64,000 nucleotides of DNA from Aralia elata (Eukaryota; Streptophyta; Magnoliopsida; Apiales; Araliaceae), in NCBI GenBank assembly GCA_034770075.1, contig CM068384.1, positions 97,960,433-98,024,432 on the forward strand. Direction: 5' to 3'. This document shows, one piece after another, positions 10,332 to 21,955 of the stretch. Under the pieces are notes generated by a model that saw nothing but the letters and a program-made list of their open reading frames with translations, was not told the DNA's origin and made no database searches. Each line of letters opens with the position of its first letter. The first letter of the stretch is position 1. The translations under genes and the position numbers were made by a program.

Positions 10332-11967
10332 AGTTACAGTGGTGGGGTTGTAATAATGTCACATATGAGAGTAGGATAAAAGGGTTGGGTTTTGCTCAAA
10401 AACTGAAGCAATATCCACTGTTGTATATTATTAATAACTAATGTATAGCCAAATGAAAACAACAAATATAAAAATCAAAACAATATCAACATTAAACATT
10501 ATACTATGCAGATTATAAGTTTATTTGGTTCTCTTTTTAAGGGGAGTTATATATTATAGGTTGTTATCATTAAAAAGAGGAGAATGTTGGTTTATGGTAT
10601 TTTAGTTTTAATGATGAGAAATTGCTTGCTTAGACTTTGTGGCTTTTATTTTGCTGATTCCATAAAACTATTAATGTTGCTCTCTGGTTATTTAAATGAT
10701 ATATTCCTTCCATATATGTTACACTATCTTGGGTATATCATTTACTTAAGATAATGATGTTAAGTTGGGCAGTACACCATGAACATTTCTATATAAGTAC
10801 ATTTCTAAGTTGTCTTGCATGAGAATACTATATAAGCCTTTTTCTCTCTAGAATATATCGGAGATACAACTCCTACCCATTATCCCTCCATACAAAGTTG
10901 TACTATCTTGGGTAAACATCCTACTACCTGATATATTCCTTCCATCATGTCTCCTATATCACTCATGGATCCCTCGGGCATAAAATCCAGTAGGGTCAGG
11001 TGCCCCCCTGCCCCAGGCATAGATCTGCCCCTGTATATAAATACGCGTCATATTAAATATACATCTCATGTATAATAATATATTAAAATATATAATTAGC
11101 ATGTACATATAGAATACTATATTCTACTTGGGATAATTATGAACTTAATTCTAGTTTGATTCGTTCGAGTCACCGTGTGAATCGAAAGGTCAAACCTAGG
11201 GTGCAAGAATAAAACATGAACATAACTATTACATTCAACCTAGGCTCCATTACAAATAGGTCTTTAATGATCCTGCTCTTCAGCTCCAATTTTTAAATAA
11301 TTCTACTAAATCCTATTACAATCTATTTTTAATAAAAATAGAAACATTGATCAACAATGAAGGGGAAGTACATAGGAATAAGATAGAATTTACATCAAAA
11401 AATTAGATAGGCGAGGTACGCAAACCCCATTTATAAAAACTTATCCATTCAAGCATCCATAAAATTAAATTCAATCTCATTGGTCAATAGTCCATAATCA
11501 TCCCCTTTATTATCATACGTGTTATTACATGTATCAATAAAATATTATCATACATGTCATCACATGTATCATTAAAATATTCATCTCATGAAAGTAAACA
11601 TTATATATATATATATATATATATATTGATATCATTTAACGGGCAATAAAAGTTTGCATGAAATCTAATTCCAAATCCAAAATAAACTCTTTTATTTTTA
11701 ATTTCGAAATTGCTGAAAAAAGCTTGACCTTTCTGACGCCCGAGCGTTATAGTGCCTTGTGCAAGCACTGCGTAGGTAGTAGCCCAGCGCTGTGGCGATT
11801 ACAAGTCATAATTTTGTTTTTATTCAGATTGCGATTTTACTTTCTTGTTTCATAAAACATGATTTTATACTAACAATTATGCCCAATCAAATTGTTTCAA
11901 ACACATATCAATGTATATACAGAATCAAAACAATTAATAATTCACATAAGCATGGTTCTGATGCCGC
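10332..11967. other. AT-rich DNA, no gene recognised
   Basis: No coding signature on either strand. Contains two related lines with GTACTATCTTGGGTA (about 10727 and 10905) and a (TA)n tract near 11605-11625. The part just below 11968 may be the internal region of the minus-strand LTR element described next. Confidence 0.5.
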
Positions 11968-12627
11968 TGTTGGTTTTCAGAAATAAGAACATACATACAA
12001 TCTCATGTATAACAGCGGAAGCATGACATAAATCATATTTAAAATTTTCTGCAATCCTAGGATTCACCTTAATGCGATATTATTAATTGAGGAAGGATAA
12101 AAGATATACCTTATGAAGATGATCAACTCCTTAATTTGATCTTCAAGTCTCAATCATTTGATCATCTGCGCTTCTTTGAATTCACGGATCAAACGTTAGC
12201 TACTTAGTGTGTGCAGCGCTCTAAAGGTGATTTACCAAGAGAATATTGATTGAAGAAGTAAATTTAAGTTTCTCCAAACCTTGGATGGCTAACCCTAATT
12301 CTCTCTCTCCTAACTACTTAGATTGTAGAGAATTATAGAATACCAATGACAGTAGGAATAGTTTAACCCCAATCTATCATAAGGTCTCTCCTTCTATAGA
12401 CTAATCCTCTTCCTAAACTCTTTAGAACTTGGGATGCTTATCACATCTTATGTGATTGGCTTGAGGACATACTACTTTCAAACTCAAGTTCACCCAAATT
12501 AAATTTGGGCGAGCCATGGGTTGAGCGGGTTCTTAAATATGTAAAAAAAATCTTACCTAATTAATACCATAAAATCATGAGTACAATCGAGTTACCCGTG
12601 GGTTACCCAACCCAAATTGCATAAACA
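11968..12627 (-). mobile_element. LTR-like sequence with PBS-like site, minus strand
   Basis: On the minus strand a stretch beginning TGTTTATGCAATTTGGG and ending AAAACCAACA is followed by GCGGCATCAGAACCATG (11951-11967). That resembles the initiator-Met tRNA primer site TGGTATCAGAGCC seen in copia elements, with a few changes. Length about 660 bp, TG...CA ends. No coding region was recognised next to it and no second LTR was found, so this is a tentative call. Confidence 0.4.
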
Positions 12628-13624
12628 AGAAAGGCTATTAGGAGGATCATATATAGTTCAAAAGCAGTAGTACTGGTATCTATCACTCTATCGGCCGGCC
12701 TGCAAACGTTTTAATCGCTGAAATGTAAGCTTCCAATATTTCAGAAATTAATTAATACAACAAAAAAAAACATCAATTGAAATTTATGTATTAAAAAAAT
12801 TAAGCATTAGTATTTAAGACGCACACACATAATTGTTTAATTAAATTGCAATCTCATTACTAATTCTATGCAAAGCACTTGTTGCATATATTGTCTTAAC
12901 AAACTATATAGGAAATTTGTTTGAAATATAAATCCAAATATAGCTTTATATTAGAATTCATGTTTTTATTAATTTTAATCTACTTATAACAATATACTAG
13001 TAAATACTAACAAATCTGTTATCATTATTCAACTAATTAATTCACAACTAATATAAGGAGTACATTAAACCCATTATACATTTATGTTTCTCAATTGAAG
13101 TAATTAACTGAGCAGCGTAGTGTAGATTATGTTTTTTAGTTGAAGTAATTAATTGAATGATGTAGTGTAGATTTATTCGGTTAAAACTCTGAGAAACAAA
13201 TATAAATTATGCTGTTAAGTTTTATTTAATTAGGTGAGTAAAAAGTTTATTTTAGGGTTCAAATTAATGAACTATTGTAGCCTCCAATCAAAATTAAAGA
13301 AATTCATAGGATTTGATTCTTTTTTATTCCCAAAAATAAAAGAAGGGGTATTAATACAAGTGGGTGGTCAATTTGTCATCTCCTTAAACAACAAAAATTT
13401 CAAGTTAAGATTAATTGTTGACATTTATGTTGGGACAATAATAATATATATGAGGTTTAATTTCAGCATATATAGTTTTATTAATAAATATTAAAGATAT
13501 ATGTTCGACCACAATTAAAATTCAATAAGATTTATGATACACCCTTGGTAATATTGGGTATCTGCATAAAAATTAGTAATTATCTACAAATGCTCTAATT
13601 AAGACTAAAGAAAGATATACATAT

Positions 13625-13690
<66 letters not shown>

Positions 13691-13698
13691 GCAAATGA
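12628..13698. other. AT-rich DNA and microsatellite downstream of the WRKY gene
   Basis: No gene recognised. A compound (CA)n(TA)n microsatellite lies at about 13627-13690, directly after the WRKY stop codon, within its likely 3' UTR. Confidence 0.5.
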
Positions 13699-13959
13699 TC
13701 AATTATCATGCCTCCTAAGAGAAGAAGAAGAAGTTGATGTTTGATTATCTCCAAGAACTTGAGTCAACAAGTCATATGGATTTGCTGTTGCTGTTGTTGT
13801 AGAAGTAGTCGAAGAAGTTTCTTGAGGGGATAAATGATTGTGTTCTGCTTCATATACAATTCTCAGGTTACCAGGCTCTGAGACTGACCACTCCACTTTC
13901 TTCTTAGCTATACAATTGCTCTTTTGGCACTTGAAATAACTCCTGCAAAAAATATGACA

Positions 13960-14000
<41 letters not shown>

Positions 14001-16263
14001 ATTTGTTGCTAACTAGAAATTGACGGTCTTATTTGATTTTTAACGTACGGTTGTTTATGTGATTTACTTAAGATACTCATCAACATAACTTTTTCAATCA
14101 GTTAAAGTGGCATTTAAACAGAAAATATTATTTAGTTTAGTAAAATTTGTTGTTTGTATATATATCATGATTAGTTTTTTTTTTAATATTAATTGAAATT
14201 ATATTATTTATTTATGAGTTTAATTATAGTGCAATTATTGCCAGATTAAGTTTGAAATATTAAATAAAATTAAACTGTAATCTAATTGTAAGGACTCTCA
14301 AAAGATAATTAAAAATAAAAGTTTGAATAATGGTAATAACGCTCTATGAATTAGGTAAGATCTGGATGTAACCTAACTGTCCTACATGATTTTATATATT
14401 TACAAGCACTCGATGGCACACGCGTGTATAAATTATATATGAAGAGTAAAATAAGAATTTTATAAAATTTCGATGACCAAATAGAAAGATAAAAAAAATA
14501 ATATAAAAAGAACAAAATAGTAATACAATTAAATGTGTAAGGACAAAAGAGGAAAAAAATAATATGACCATGGTTATACCATGCGGTCTATGGCCGCTTT
14601 ATAATATACTAGCACCCGGTGGCACACGCGTTGCATGTGTAAATTATATGGGATAAAATAAAAAATTTATAAAATTTAGAGGACTAAATAGAATGATAAA
14701 AGAAATTAATATAAAAAGAACTAAATAGTAATATAATTAAAATTGTAGAGGTGAAAGAGAAAAAAAAAGTGACAAATTCACCAAGTGAGCTGCTTTATAG
14801 TTTATAGTATAGATAGATTATAATGATTTTAATAATATTTTGAGTAGGGGTGATAATTTTTAACATGACAAGGTAACTCGACACAACCACAATATAAAAA
14901 TAAGAGAGTTAATGTACAATATAAATAATTTGCGAATAGGTCGAAATGTTTAACACAAAATTTAAATGAGTTAAACACGTATAATAAACGAGTTGACACG
15001 TTTAACACAATTAGATACGTTTATCGAAAATAATTTCAAAATAAAGTTGATATACCATTATAGCTTACCTTAAATATTGAGCTTTAACTTTTTTTTAGTT
15101 ATTTTTCTAAGCATGTTATCTTGCATTTTGTTAAATATAAATTGTTGTAATGAATACATTACATTACTATTCAATAAATAAGTGAATAATGTTTATTTTT
15201 TTTATATTAAAAATTTTAATTTGTGTACTAAACGGGTTAAAAGGATCAACATGTTTAACACAATTAATAAACAGATTAGTGTTAGTATTAATACTCTTGA
15301 CACAAATAATAAAATAAGTAACGTTAATATTAACCTATTTAATATAATATTTATAACCTGACACAACACGAATTCATATAATACGTTAATACAATTGCTG
15401 CCCCTAATTTTGCGCGCGCGTGATAAAAAGATTTTTGTTACAACTCCTCACTCACATACTACAAAAATATTATAAGGCACATGTAAACAAATCTGTAAAT
15501 ATATATATAAGAAGTAAATTCATCACTCGTTCACAATTTTCGGCATATATAGATATATATAGATAGATAGATAGACACACATTCAGCTTATACTACTTAA
15601 TTACCTCATTTTTCCAATATTTTTGATGAACTTTTGTCCATATTTCCTCCATTCGAAACCATCTTCGGGTAGCACCAACCTGTTACTGATCACTCCTCTA
15701 TCTATATCTTGTTCCTCGCTTGATCCCTCAACTTCCCTATAAAAACAACATCCATAAGTTTAATTTCGTCATTTTATATCTAGCTATCTATTTATCTATC
15801 TATCTATGTCGTACGTAATGCTCACTCCATCGAGCTCATGTAGAGAAAATTAGCCTGGAAGTCTAAAAGGAAGTACTATATAGAAAGAAATAAAGTTATT
15901 TCTAATTTCCATTTTTTTTTTCTCAGGTGTTCCCTATCAAAGCATAATGCGCTCTAGCTAGCTAGATAGGATGTACTAATAATTAAATAAAATACAGTAC
16001 GTATATATAAACGAAAAAGTGTGTGTATGTGTTGAAAAGTCTACAATACGATATATATATATATATATATATAGTGTAAAAATTATTGTAAAAAACCCAT
16101 TTTAGAATTGAATTAAATTATGCTCACGTTTAACGGTGAACAAGAGGGGGAAGAAAAGAAGAGTTTGACAAAAACATCTAATCACATTTTGAAAGGGTTT
16201 TAAAATGCTACTGTGTATATACAGATTAGATCTAATCTCATCAAAGAAATTACATTTGAGAAA

Positions 16264-16306
<43 letters not shown>

Positions 16307-16321
16307 CATATAGATCTAGAT

Positions 16322-16357
<36 letters not shown>

Positions 16358-16644
16358 ACATCACCAATAAATTTGCATACGATATACAATGTATATGCAT
16401 ACATATATAACTATGACATGCTTATTTTCAGATTTAAGCAAATACTATTATCATATATCTATACTGCCCCCCAAAAATAATTAAAATTAATACAAAAAAG
16501 AAGAAAAAATTCTACCATCTTAGTGAAAATCATAAAAAGGTAAAACTTTTTTTTAGGACAGAAAGTATAGAGAAACAATCTGAATTAGTATATATATGTA
16601 TCTAATAATTGAACCTATAAAAGCGCGCCGTATAAAAAAGATTA

Positions 16645-16684
<40 letters not shown>

Positions 16685-16748
16685 AAAAAGAAAGAATACA
16701 TACATAGAGGTGGATTCTTCAGTGTTAATTTGGAGAAGTATCAGTCAT
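13699..16748 (-). CDS. WRKY transcription factor (three exons; exon 1 frame in doubt)
   Basis: Nuclear DNA-binding factor of the WRKY family, which binds W-box promoters. Minus-strand exons: 16748-16704, 15736-15605 and 13942-13699. Exon 2 encodes LPEDGFEWRKYGQKFIKNIG. Exon 3 completes the zinc site with CQKSNC and, after 23 residues, HNH, giving C-X4-C-X23-H-X-H as in group I C-terminal and IIc domains. The exon 2/3 junction splits an Arg codon (AG|G), the conserved R-type intron position. A Ser/Thr-rich tail of about 50 residues follows. Exon 1 is odd. Its ATG (16748) meets a TAA after seven codons, and its 45 nt do not give the phase exon 2 needs, whereas 44 would. Either there is a one-base insertion, or translation starts at an ATG formed across the exon 1/2 junction (AT|G), giving about 125 residues. 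Subgroup and function are not assigned. Confidence 0.85.
13943..15604 (-). repeat. WRKY intron 2 with (AT)n and a duplicated 160-bp block
   Basis: 1.66 kb intron in the WRKY domain. Contains a (TA)n tract at about 13963-13997 and two related blocks, about 14402-14575 and 14610-14775. Both start with GGCACACGCG after a CACYCGRT-type word and continue with TAAATTATAT, TTTATAAAATTT and AATATAAAAAGAAC. These look like two copies of one small repeat element. No gene is seen in the intron. Confidence 0.6.
15737..16703 (-). repeat. WRKY intron 1 rich in (TA)n microsatellites
   Basis: 0.97 kb intron with (TA)n tracts near 16051-16072, 16264-16300, 16325-16355 and 16650-16678. The open frames here consist of repeating Tyr-Ile and are not genes. 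The acceptor TTTTTATAG|G and donor AT|GTATG fit plant introns. Confidence 0.7.
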
Positions 16749-18536
16749 GGCTAATAATGGTAGATGGCTGCTTTCTCAATCTACTTACCTTTGGTTAACC
16801 TAGACACAAAGATCGAGAGAGAGAGAGAGAGAGAGACTGACTGTGTGTGTGGAAATTATAAAATATTTTCTTTTGATGGATTGGCCTCCTTTCCTTTATG
16901 ATGTTTTTCCAAGAAATTTAAAATGAATTACGGTAGAAAATTATGCACTTGCGTGACAAACAATTCCACAGGTTTTCTATGCTTTTTTAGTTCATAGTCA
17001 AGGCAAAGATAAAATAATAAATACTCTCTGTTTTAAAATTAAAAATATATTTTTTAATTAATTTTAAAATTAAAAATACATTTCTATTTTAGTATTATAA
17101 AATAATATTATATTTTTAATTTGTCATATTTTTTTATTATCATTTTTAATATTACATCACCCTAATTAAATTTCTAGATAATACTATGTGCAGTATTTTT
17201 TTTATGTTCATGATATTTAGCTAGTATTAATTTGACCTTAATTGCATGAAAATTCTGTGAGACCAACTGTCCGTTTAGCTAGGGTGACGGATAGAGAAGG
17301 ACAAAGAGCTTTGAACTTGGTTGAAACGGGGACACGTGTACATGATGATGTCACCCTAATGACGTCATGGCATACTTGGGAGTCAAAGGGCCCCCACACC
17401 TACCCACCCGAAATGAATTCGTTTGTGTTTTTGATGGAGATAATAAAATTAAACTATCATCAATGTGCTAATTATATTGATACTTTTAAATTATGTAATA
17501 AGATATTATTAAAGTATTTATTTGAGACATCTTAGAACCCAAGTTTTTTTTTTTAAACATGAGAAAAAAGAACCCAAATTTATTTAAGACCCTAATATGT
17601 TACTACTCATATTTATTCTCGTTTTGTCCAAAAATAAGTGGCATCTAACTTCAAGTTTTGTGTGAAGGTTTTGTTTTAGCTTTTAGGACACAATTAAATA
17701 AAAGATTTTAGAAAAAAAAATATTAATAATATTTTACTGCATTAATTTGTCCTAAGCAAAACCCCTTCATATATAAATCAATATATATTACGAAAAAATT
17801 TAGTCAAATTATTGCGACATATATCAATACATAAGATTGGATAGAATTATAAAATTAACTCATTATATCAAATACATAACAAGAGTATTACCAATTAAAT
17901 ACATATAATAAATAATTTTTGAGTCACGTTATATATTACGAAATTTTTTAGTTAAATTATAATTGCGACATATATCAATATATAAGATTGAATAGAATTA
18001 TAAAATTAATTTATTATATTAAATACATAACAAGAATATTACTAATTAAATTTATTAACTTAATTTATAATAAAAGAATTAACATGTAAAATTATAATAT
18101 ATATTATTTTTTACAATTTTTTCTACGTGGTTGCCGGTTGGCTTGGCTGGTCCACCACAGTCGGCAATAATTTACCTTGGAAAACTATTTTTGTCTTTGC
18201 CACCTTCATTTGAACTTTGTCTTTATTTGATTGTTTATGCTTAACAGTCAGCAAGATCAATTTTATAAAGAAAAAAAACTAACTTTTTTGTGTTTTGACC
18301 CAACAGGCTTTTTACTGACGACCCACATCTCTTTCCTCTAGCCCATAAGTTTGGTCCAGTTATTGGCCCAAGCAAAACATCAAAATAAGAGAATTCATAA
18401 ACTGTGGGGTGTGGCATTTATACATTTTTGCATGGGAACTCGAATGAATTGCAATGCCTAAAACTGAACAAGAATGGGTTTACATCATAGTAGTCTTTTT
18501 ATTACTGCGCTACATGACAAAACTGATCAGGCCATA
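16749..18536. other. WRKY 5' region and AT-rich intergenic DNA
   Basis: Just upstream of the WRKY ATG is a CT/GA-rich leader (GA run near 16816-16836). A higher-GC patch at 17240-17420 carries a G-box and a C-box palindrome. The rest is AT-rich with no gene; 17760-18060 has two diverged copies of a block containing ACATATATCAATA and AATAGAATTATAAAATTAA. Confidence 0.55.
17333..17367. promoter_or_regulatory. G-box and C-box palindromes upstream of the WRKY gene
   Basis: CACGTG at 17333-17338 inside GACACGTGTAC, and TGACGTCA at 17360-17367. Both are perfect palindromes recognised by plant bZIP proteins (G-box/ABRE-type and C-box/CRE-type). They lie about 590-620 bp upstream of the WRKY ATG, 21 bases apart. 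That they regulate the WRKY gene is inferred from position only. Confidence 0.5.
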
Positions 18537-18596
18537 CAAATAAGAATTTAACTGCACTAGTACTTAAATAACATGCATATATATATATATATATAT

Positions 18597-19346
18597 GGGG
18601 AATATGACCATACACGGTTGTGTAATTTTTATTTGTGCACAGTCTGTCAAAACGACATCGTTTTGGCAGATTTGTTTTTTTATAAAAACACGTTGTCTCC
18701 TCTCAAATCAGGGCTGCCGAAGTTCCAAATCAGAAAACGATCCTTCTCTCCCTGAAAATGGCTTCTCCTCCCAAATCAAGGCTTCTCTCCTTCCAAATCA
18801 AAAATCGATCCTCTCTCTGAAAATGACTTCTCCTCCCAAATCAGGACTTTTCTCCTCCCAAATCAGAAACCGCACATCAGAGCAAAGAGGTACACAACAT
18901 AGCAAAGAGGCACAACGTCGGCACTTTAGCGCGTAGCGCCACCGCCGCGATTTTAACTCCTTCGGCAGCCACGGCTCCACCTCCCACGTCCGCTTCCGTC
19001 ACTTCAACTCTCTCTCCGACGTCCGCCTCTTCCTCAAGGTCTTCTTTTTTTTTGGTAATTTTGGGATTTTAGAATAAAATTAATTGATAATTGTGTTTGT
19101 ATTTGTGTTATATATGCAATTTTTAGCAACATTAATATGTAAATCAATTGAAAGTGGCATACTTGGCTATTTTCTTAAATTCTTCCCCCTGCTATTTCTT
19201 CTAAAAAAATAATGGCAGTTGTCATGTTCTAACCATAAACCCAATCCTTAAGTATGGCTGTATACAGCTGAGCCTTTTTCATTCCCGAAGCGATGTATAT
19301 CAGATGCTCTTTTTTCTAACTTTACCCACTGGTATGGCAACTGAAT

Positions 19347-19377
<31 letters not shown>

Positions 19378-19401
19378 TAACTAGAGAAAGTATATGAGAT
19401 T
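18597..19401 (+). repeat. Left terminal inverted repeat of the FAR1-type MULE
   Basis: About 805 bp, the inverse of 25001-25761 with small indels and substitutions. Landmarks are GGGGAATATGACC at the tip, CAAAACGAC(A/G)TCGTTTTGGC (a palindrome) near 18650, three CTCCCAAATCA-type repeats at 18770-18870, and GTATATGAGATT as the last shared bases. The last part already belongs to captured MED33 sequence. Confidence 0.85.
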
Positions 19402-20190
19402 GCAGTCAACGGTTCATATGGTTCAGATGATGAGAAGATTTCTGCTGCTATGATTCTCTGTGGGGCATCCCTAACTCGTGGTTGGAATATTCAACTGCCA
19501 TACATTATCTAGATAATCTATAATTGCTTCCGTTTATTATTATCGTCTCACTTCTTTCATATATATGCTTATAGGAATATACTGTTCTTTCCATCACAAG
19601 ATTATTGTTACCTCCGGTTTCTGCAGATAGTTTTGGCGAAAGTTATTTGATAGGTTGTGCACCATATCTAAATGTAATTCTTCTCGGAGTGACAACTGTC
19701 GATTGTGTTCAGATTTTTTTCCTTACATGGCTTGGTAAGTTGAAATTTAGTTATTTATGCTTCTTTTTTTTCTCCAATTTGGTTAGTGAATTTTGTATAA
19801 TAGACCAAACATATCAGTTTTTTTCCCTTTTTTGCGTCTTTGTTTTGGTGAGAATAACAATGCAGACAGTGGTGTAGTTTGTACTATTGCTTTCCCAGGT
19901 TCCAGAACTTGCTGGTGCATTGATGCCCCTATGTGAGGTTTTTGGATCCTGTTCACCAAAGGTCTCTTAGACTCTTAAAACAGGGGAAGAAATAACTCTG
20001 CATGTTCTGTTCTCCAATGCGTTTACTCTTCTGCTGAAGTTATGGAGATTTTATCAACCACCTCTTGAACATGTGATGGGAGATAAAGCTCCAGTGGGTA
20101 CCCAGATGACTCCTGAACACCTCTTACTGGTGTGCAACTCCCAATTAGCATCATCAGGAAATTCAGGTAAGGAGCCAATTTTTGAGATAA
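19379..20190 (+). pseudogene. Captured fragment of Mediator subunit MED33 (RFR1/REF4 family)
   Basis: Three exon pieces with introns kept. About 19385-19494 reads EKVYEIAVNGS, then SDDEKISAAMILCGASLTRG. 19605-19735 reads LIGCAPYLNVILLGVTTVDC. 19899-20190 reads AGALMPLCEVFGSC, then SNAFTLLLKLWRFYQPPLEH and MTPEHLLLV. These runs match the central part of plant MED33A/B, a Mediator tail subunit that controls phenylpropanoid genes. There is an in-frame stop after CSPKVS. The first piece straddles the inner border of the left inverted repeat, and the right repeat also ends within this exon. It is a gene fragment carried by the MULE, not a working gene. Confidence 0.85.
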
Positions 20191-20959
20191 AAAGGACTTG
20201 ATTAACCCAACAACCAATTGGCTAATACCTTGTCCGGAAACTAACAATATTAAAAAAGTAATGGCCAAAGGTTGCAGTTTCAATTGTGGCATTGCAATGT
20301 TTATGTACTTCTATCAAACTTTTTTGTACCTCTTACAATAAAATATATATTATTTCATGTTTTCCTCTTTACTTGTTGACTTTATCATATTGAAACCAAT
20401 AGTTAAGTATGATCTATGAGTAACTATATGGTAATGTTTTCCTTGCTATTAACTAGAGTCTTTTGCAATCGGTATGGCCTTTTGCAATCAGAAAAAGAAA
20501 ACCTCCAAAAGATAGAACAATACCTCTTACATGAAAGCTCTCAAACTATATTAGTTGCATGGCTTATCATGTTAATTACTATTACTCTCAAATCTCCAAT
20601 GACTTTGTTGGGTGTAATTCTCTGGTCGTACATGTATATGCCATCTGATATTATGGTCATTTGTGTCTTTAGTTATCTTACAGGGTGTGAGAAGTCTACA
20701 GCTGTTTTACAGACCTTATAGCAGATGATGACTCCCATAGTAAGTGTAAAACAGAATGACCAAGAACTTACAGATGGTACAAATGAAAGTATATAAGAGA
20801 TACATAACACTCCTATTTGTTTATTTATTTCTTCCATATAGAGTACATTTCTTGTAGAGTTCAACCACACTCATTAGATACATAATCATGTTCTTAAACA
20901 TCAGCTGATTGATCACAACCGAGATAACTAAGACAGTAGTAATTAAATAAGTAATCATA
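20191..20959. other. MULE interior, no gene recognised
   Basis: Between the MED33 fragment and the LURP-one-related fragment. Short frames only; some may be further MED33 intron or exon sequence (for example around 20416-20720), but nothing can be assigned. Confidence 0.4.
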
Positions 20960-21118
20960 CATTGCGTCTTCAATCATCATCATGGCATCTTCATTGATTT
21001 CGTCCAGAATCACCACCAGAGCAACGATGAAGGCGTAATCCACATGTGGATAGACAGTCACCACGAACGTGCCTTTTCCCAGCACAACGCTTGAAACACT
21101 ATGTTTCTTATGTATCTG
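20960..21118 (-). pseudogene. Captured LURP-one-related (LOR) gene fragment
   Basis: Minus-strand reading gives IHKKHSVSSVVLGKGTF then VVTVYPHVDYAFIVALVVIL and DEINED. This is the conserved C-terminal strand and helix region of plant LURP-one-related (tubby-like fold) proteins, which usually read GKDTFxVTVYPNVDYAFIVAL. Only this last exon part is present. It lies in the MULE, opposite in orientation to the MED33 fragment, so it was a separate capture. The identity comes from remembered family sequence. Confidence 0.75.
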
Positions 21119-21551
21119 CTCAAATTAAATTAATGCCAATTTATCAAACATGGTGGAAATCAAGAAAAACAATACTGTGAGCCCACACAAATACTACATA
21201 TTTGTCCATGCTACATACCAAAGGAACCTTAATTTTCAATACAATACAAAAGAAAAAAAATGTTATTTTACTCAAATCAACAGAAACTATGAGAGAAGGC
21301 ATTTTTTTCTATTTTGTAATATACCAAAAAAACTGTAGAATAAATTGTTATCACTGGCATTGCTATACAAAATTGTTTTCACTAAACTATGCTAGTTAGT
21401 TCTCCTACTGATAAGAAACTGCAATAAGACATAAATTAATATTGATAACATCTAATACAAATTGGTAGCTATAACAAATCTGAATTTAGCACAATAAAAA
21501 TTGAAATTGTCATCATGCTTTTGTTGTCAGACTAAGAAAGAAAGTACCTTT

Positions 21552-21777
21552 AACCACAACAAGTGGCGCAGTGGTGCAAGCCGCCCTGGAAACGAACCGT
21601 AAATCCGGACGACTCAGGGTCGACTCCCACTAGCAACACTTGGAGGGGCACTAATAATGCTCCGCTGTGGCCACGGGGACGCGGGTGCAAACCTGTATGA
21701 AAAGGCTGACCCGGGTTCGGCGGGATTAGTCCGGATGTGTCCGGGAAACTCACGGTTAACAAAAAAAAAAAAAAAAA
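21552..21777 (+). mobile_element. tRNA-derived SINE with poly(A) tail and 11-bp TSD
   Basis: Starts after AAAGTACCTTT (21541-21551), which is repeated exactly after the A-tail at 21778-21788. The head contains an A-box-like GTGGCGCAGTGG and a B-box-like GGTCGACTCC; the body is GC-rich (GGGCACTAATAATGCTCCGC, CCGGGTTCGGCGGGATTAGT). It ends in about 20 adenines. About 226 bp, pol III-type, mobilised by LINE machinery. It inserted into the MULE after that element was formed. Confidence 0.85.
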
Positions 21778-21955
21778 AAAGTACCTTTGTTGGCCTTGTC
21801 TTTTCTTTTATTCCGTTTCTCATTATCGTCGTCTTTGTTATGTTGATTTGCTATTCATAAACAACAATAAAAATAGAAATTAAATATTTATAATAAAAAT
21901 AAATAAATAAATATAACAAATTGATGTGTTTGTACCTAGTTTTGGACAAGTAGTT

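Noticed and set aside
13234..13494. 86-codon plus-strand frame downstream of the WRKY gene
   Set aside because: AT-rich with no recognisable family, promoter or domain; likely chance.
16102..16480. Overlapping open frames of Tyr-Ile repeats on both strands
   Set aside because: They translate (TA)n microsatellites in WRKY intron 1 and have no coding character.
18798..18980. Minus-strand frame matching 25409-25621 on the plus strand
   Set aside because: Present because the two MULE TIRs are inverted copies; not a gene.
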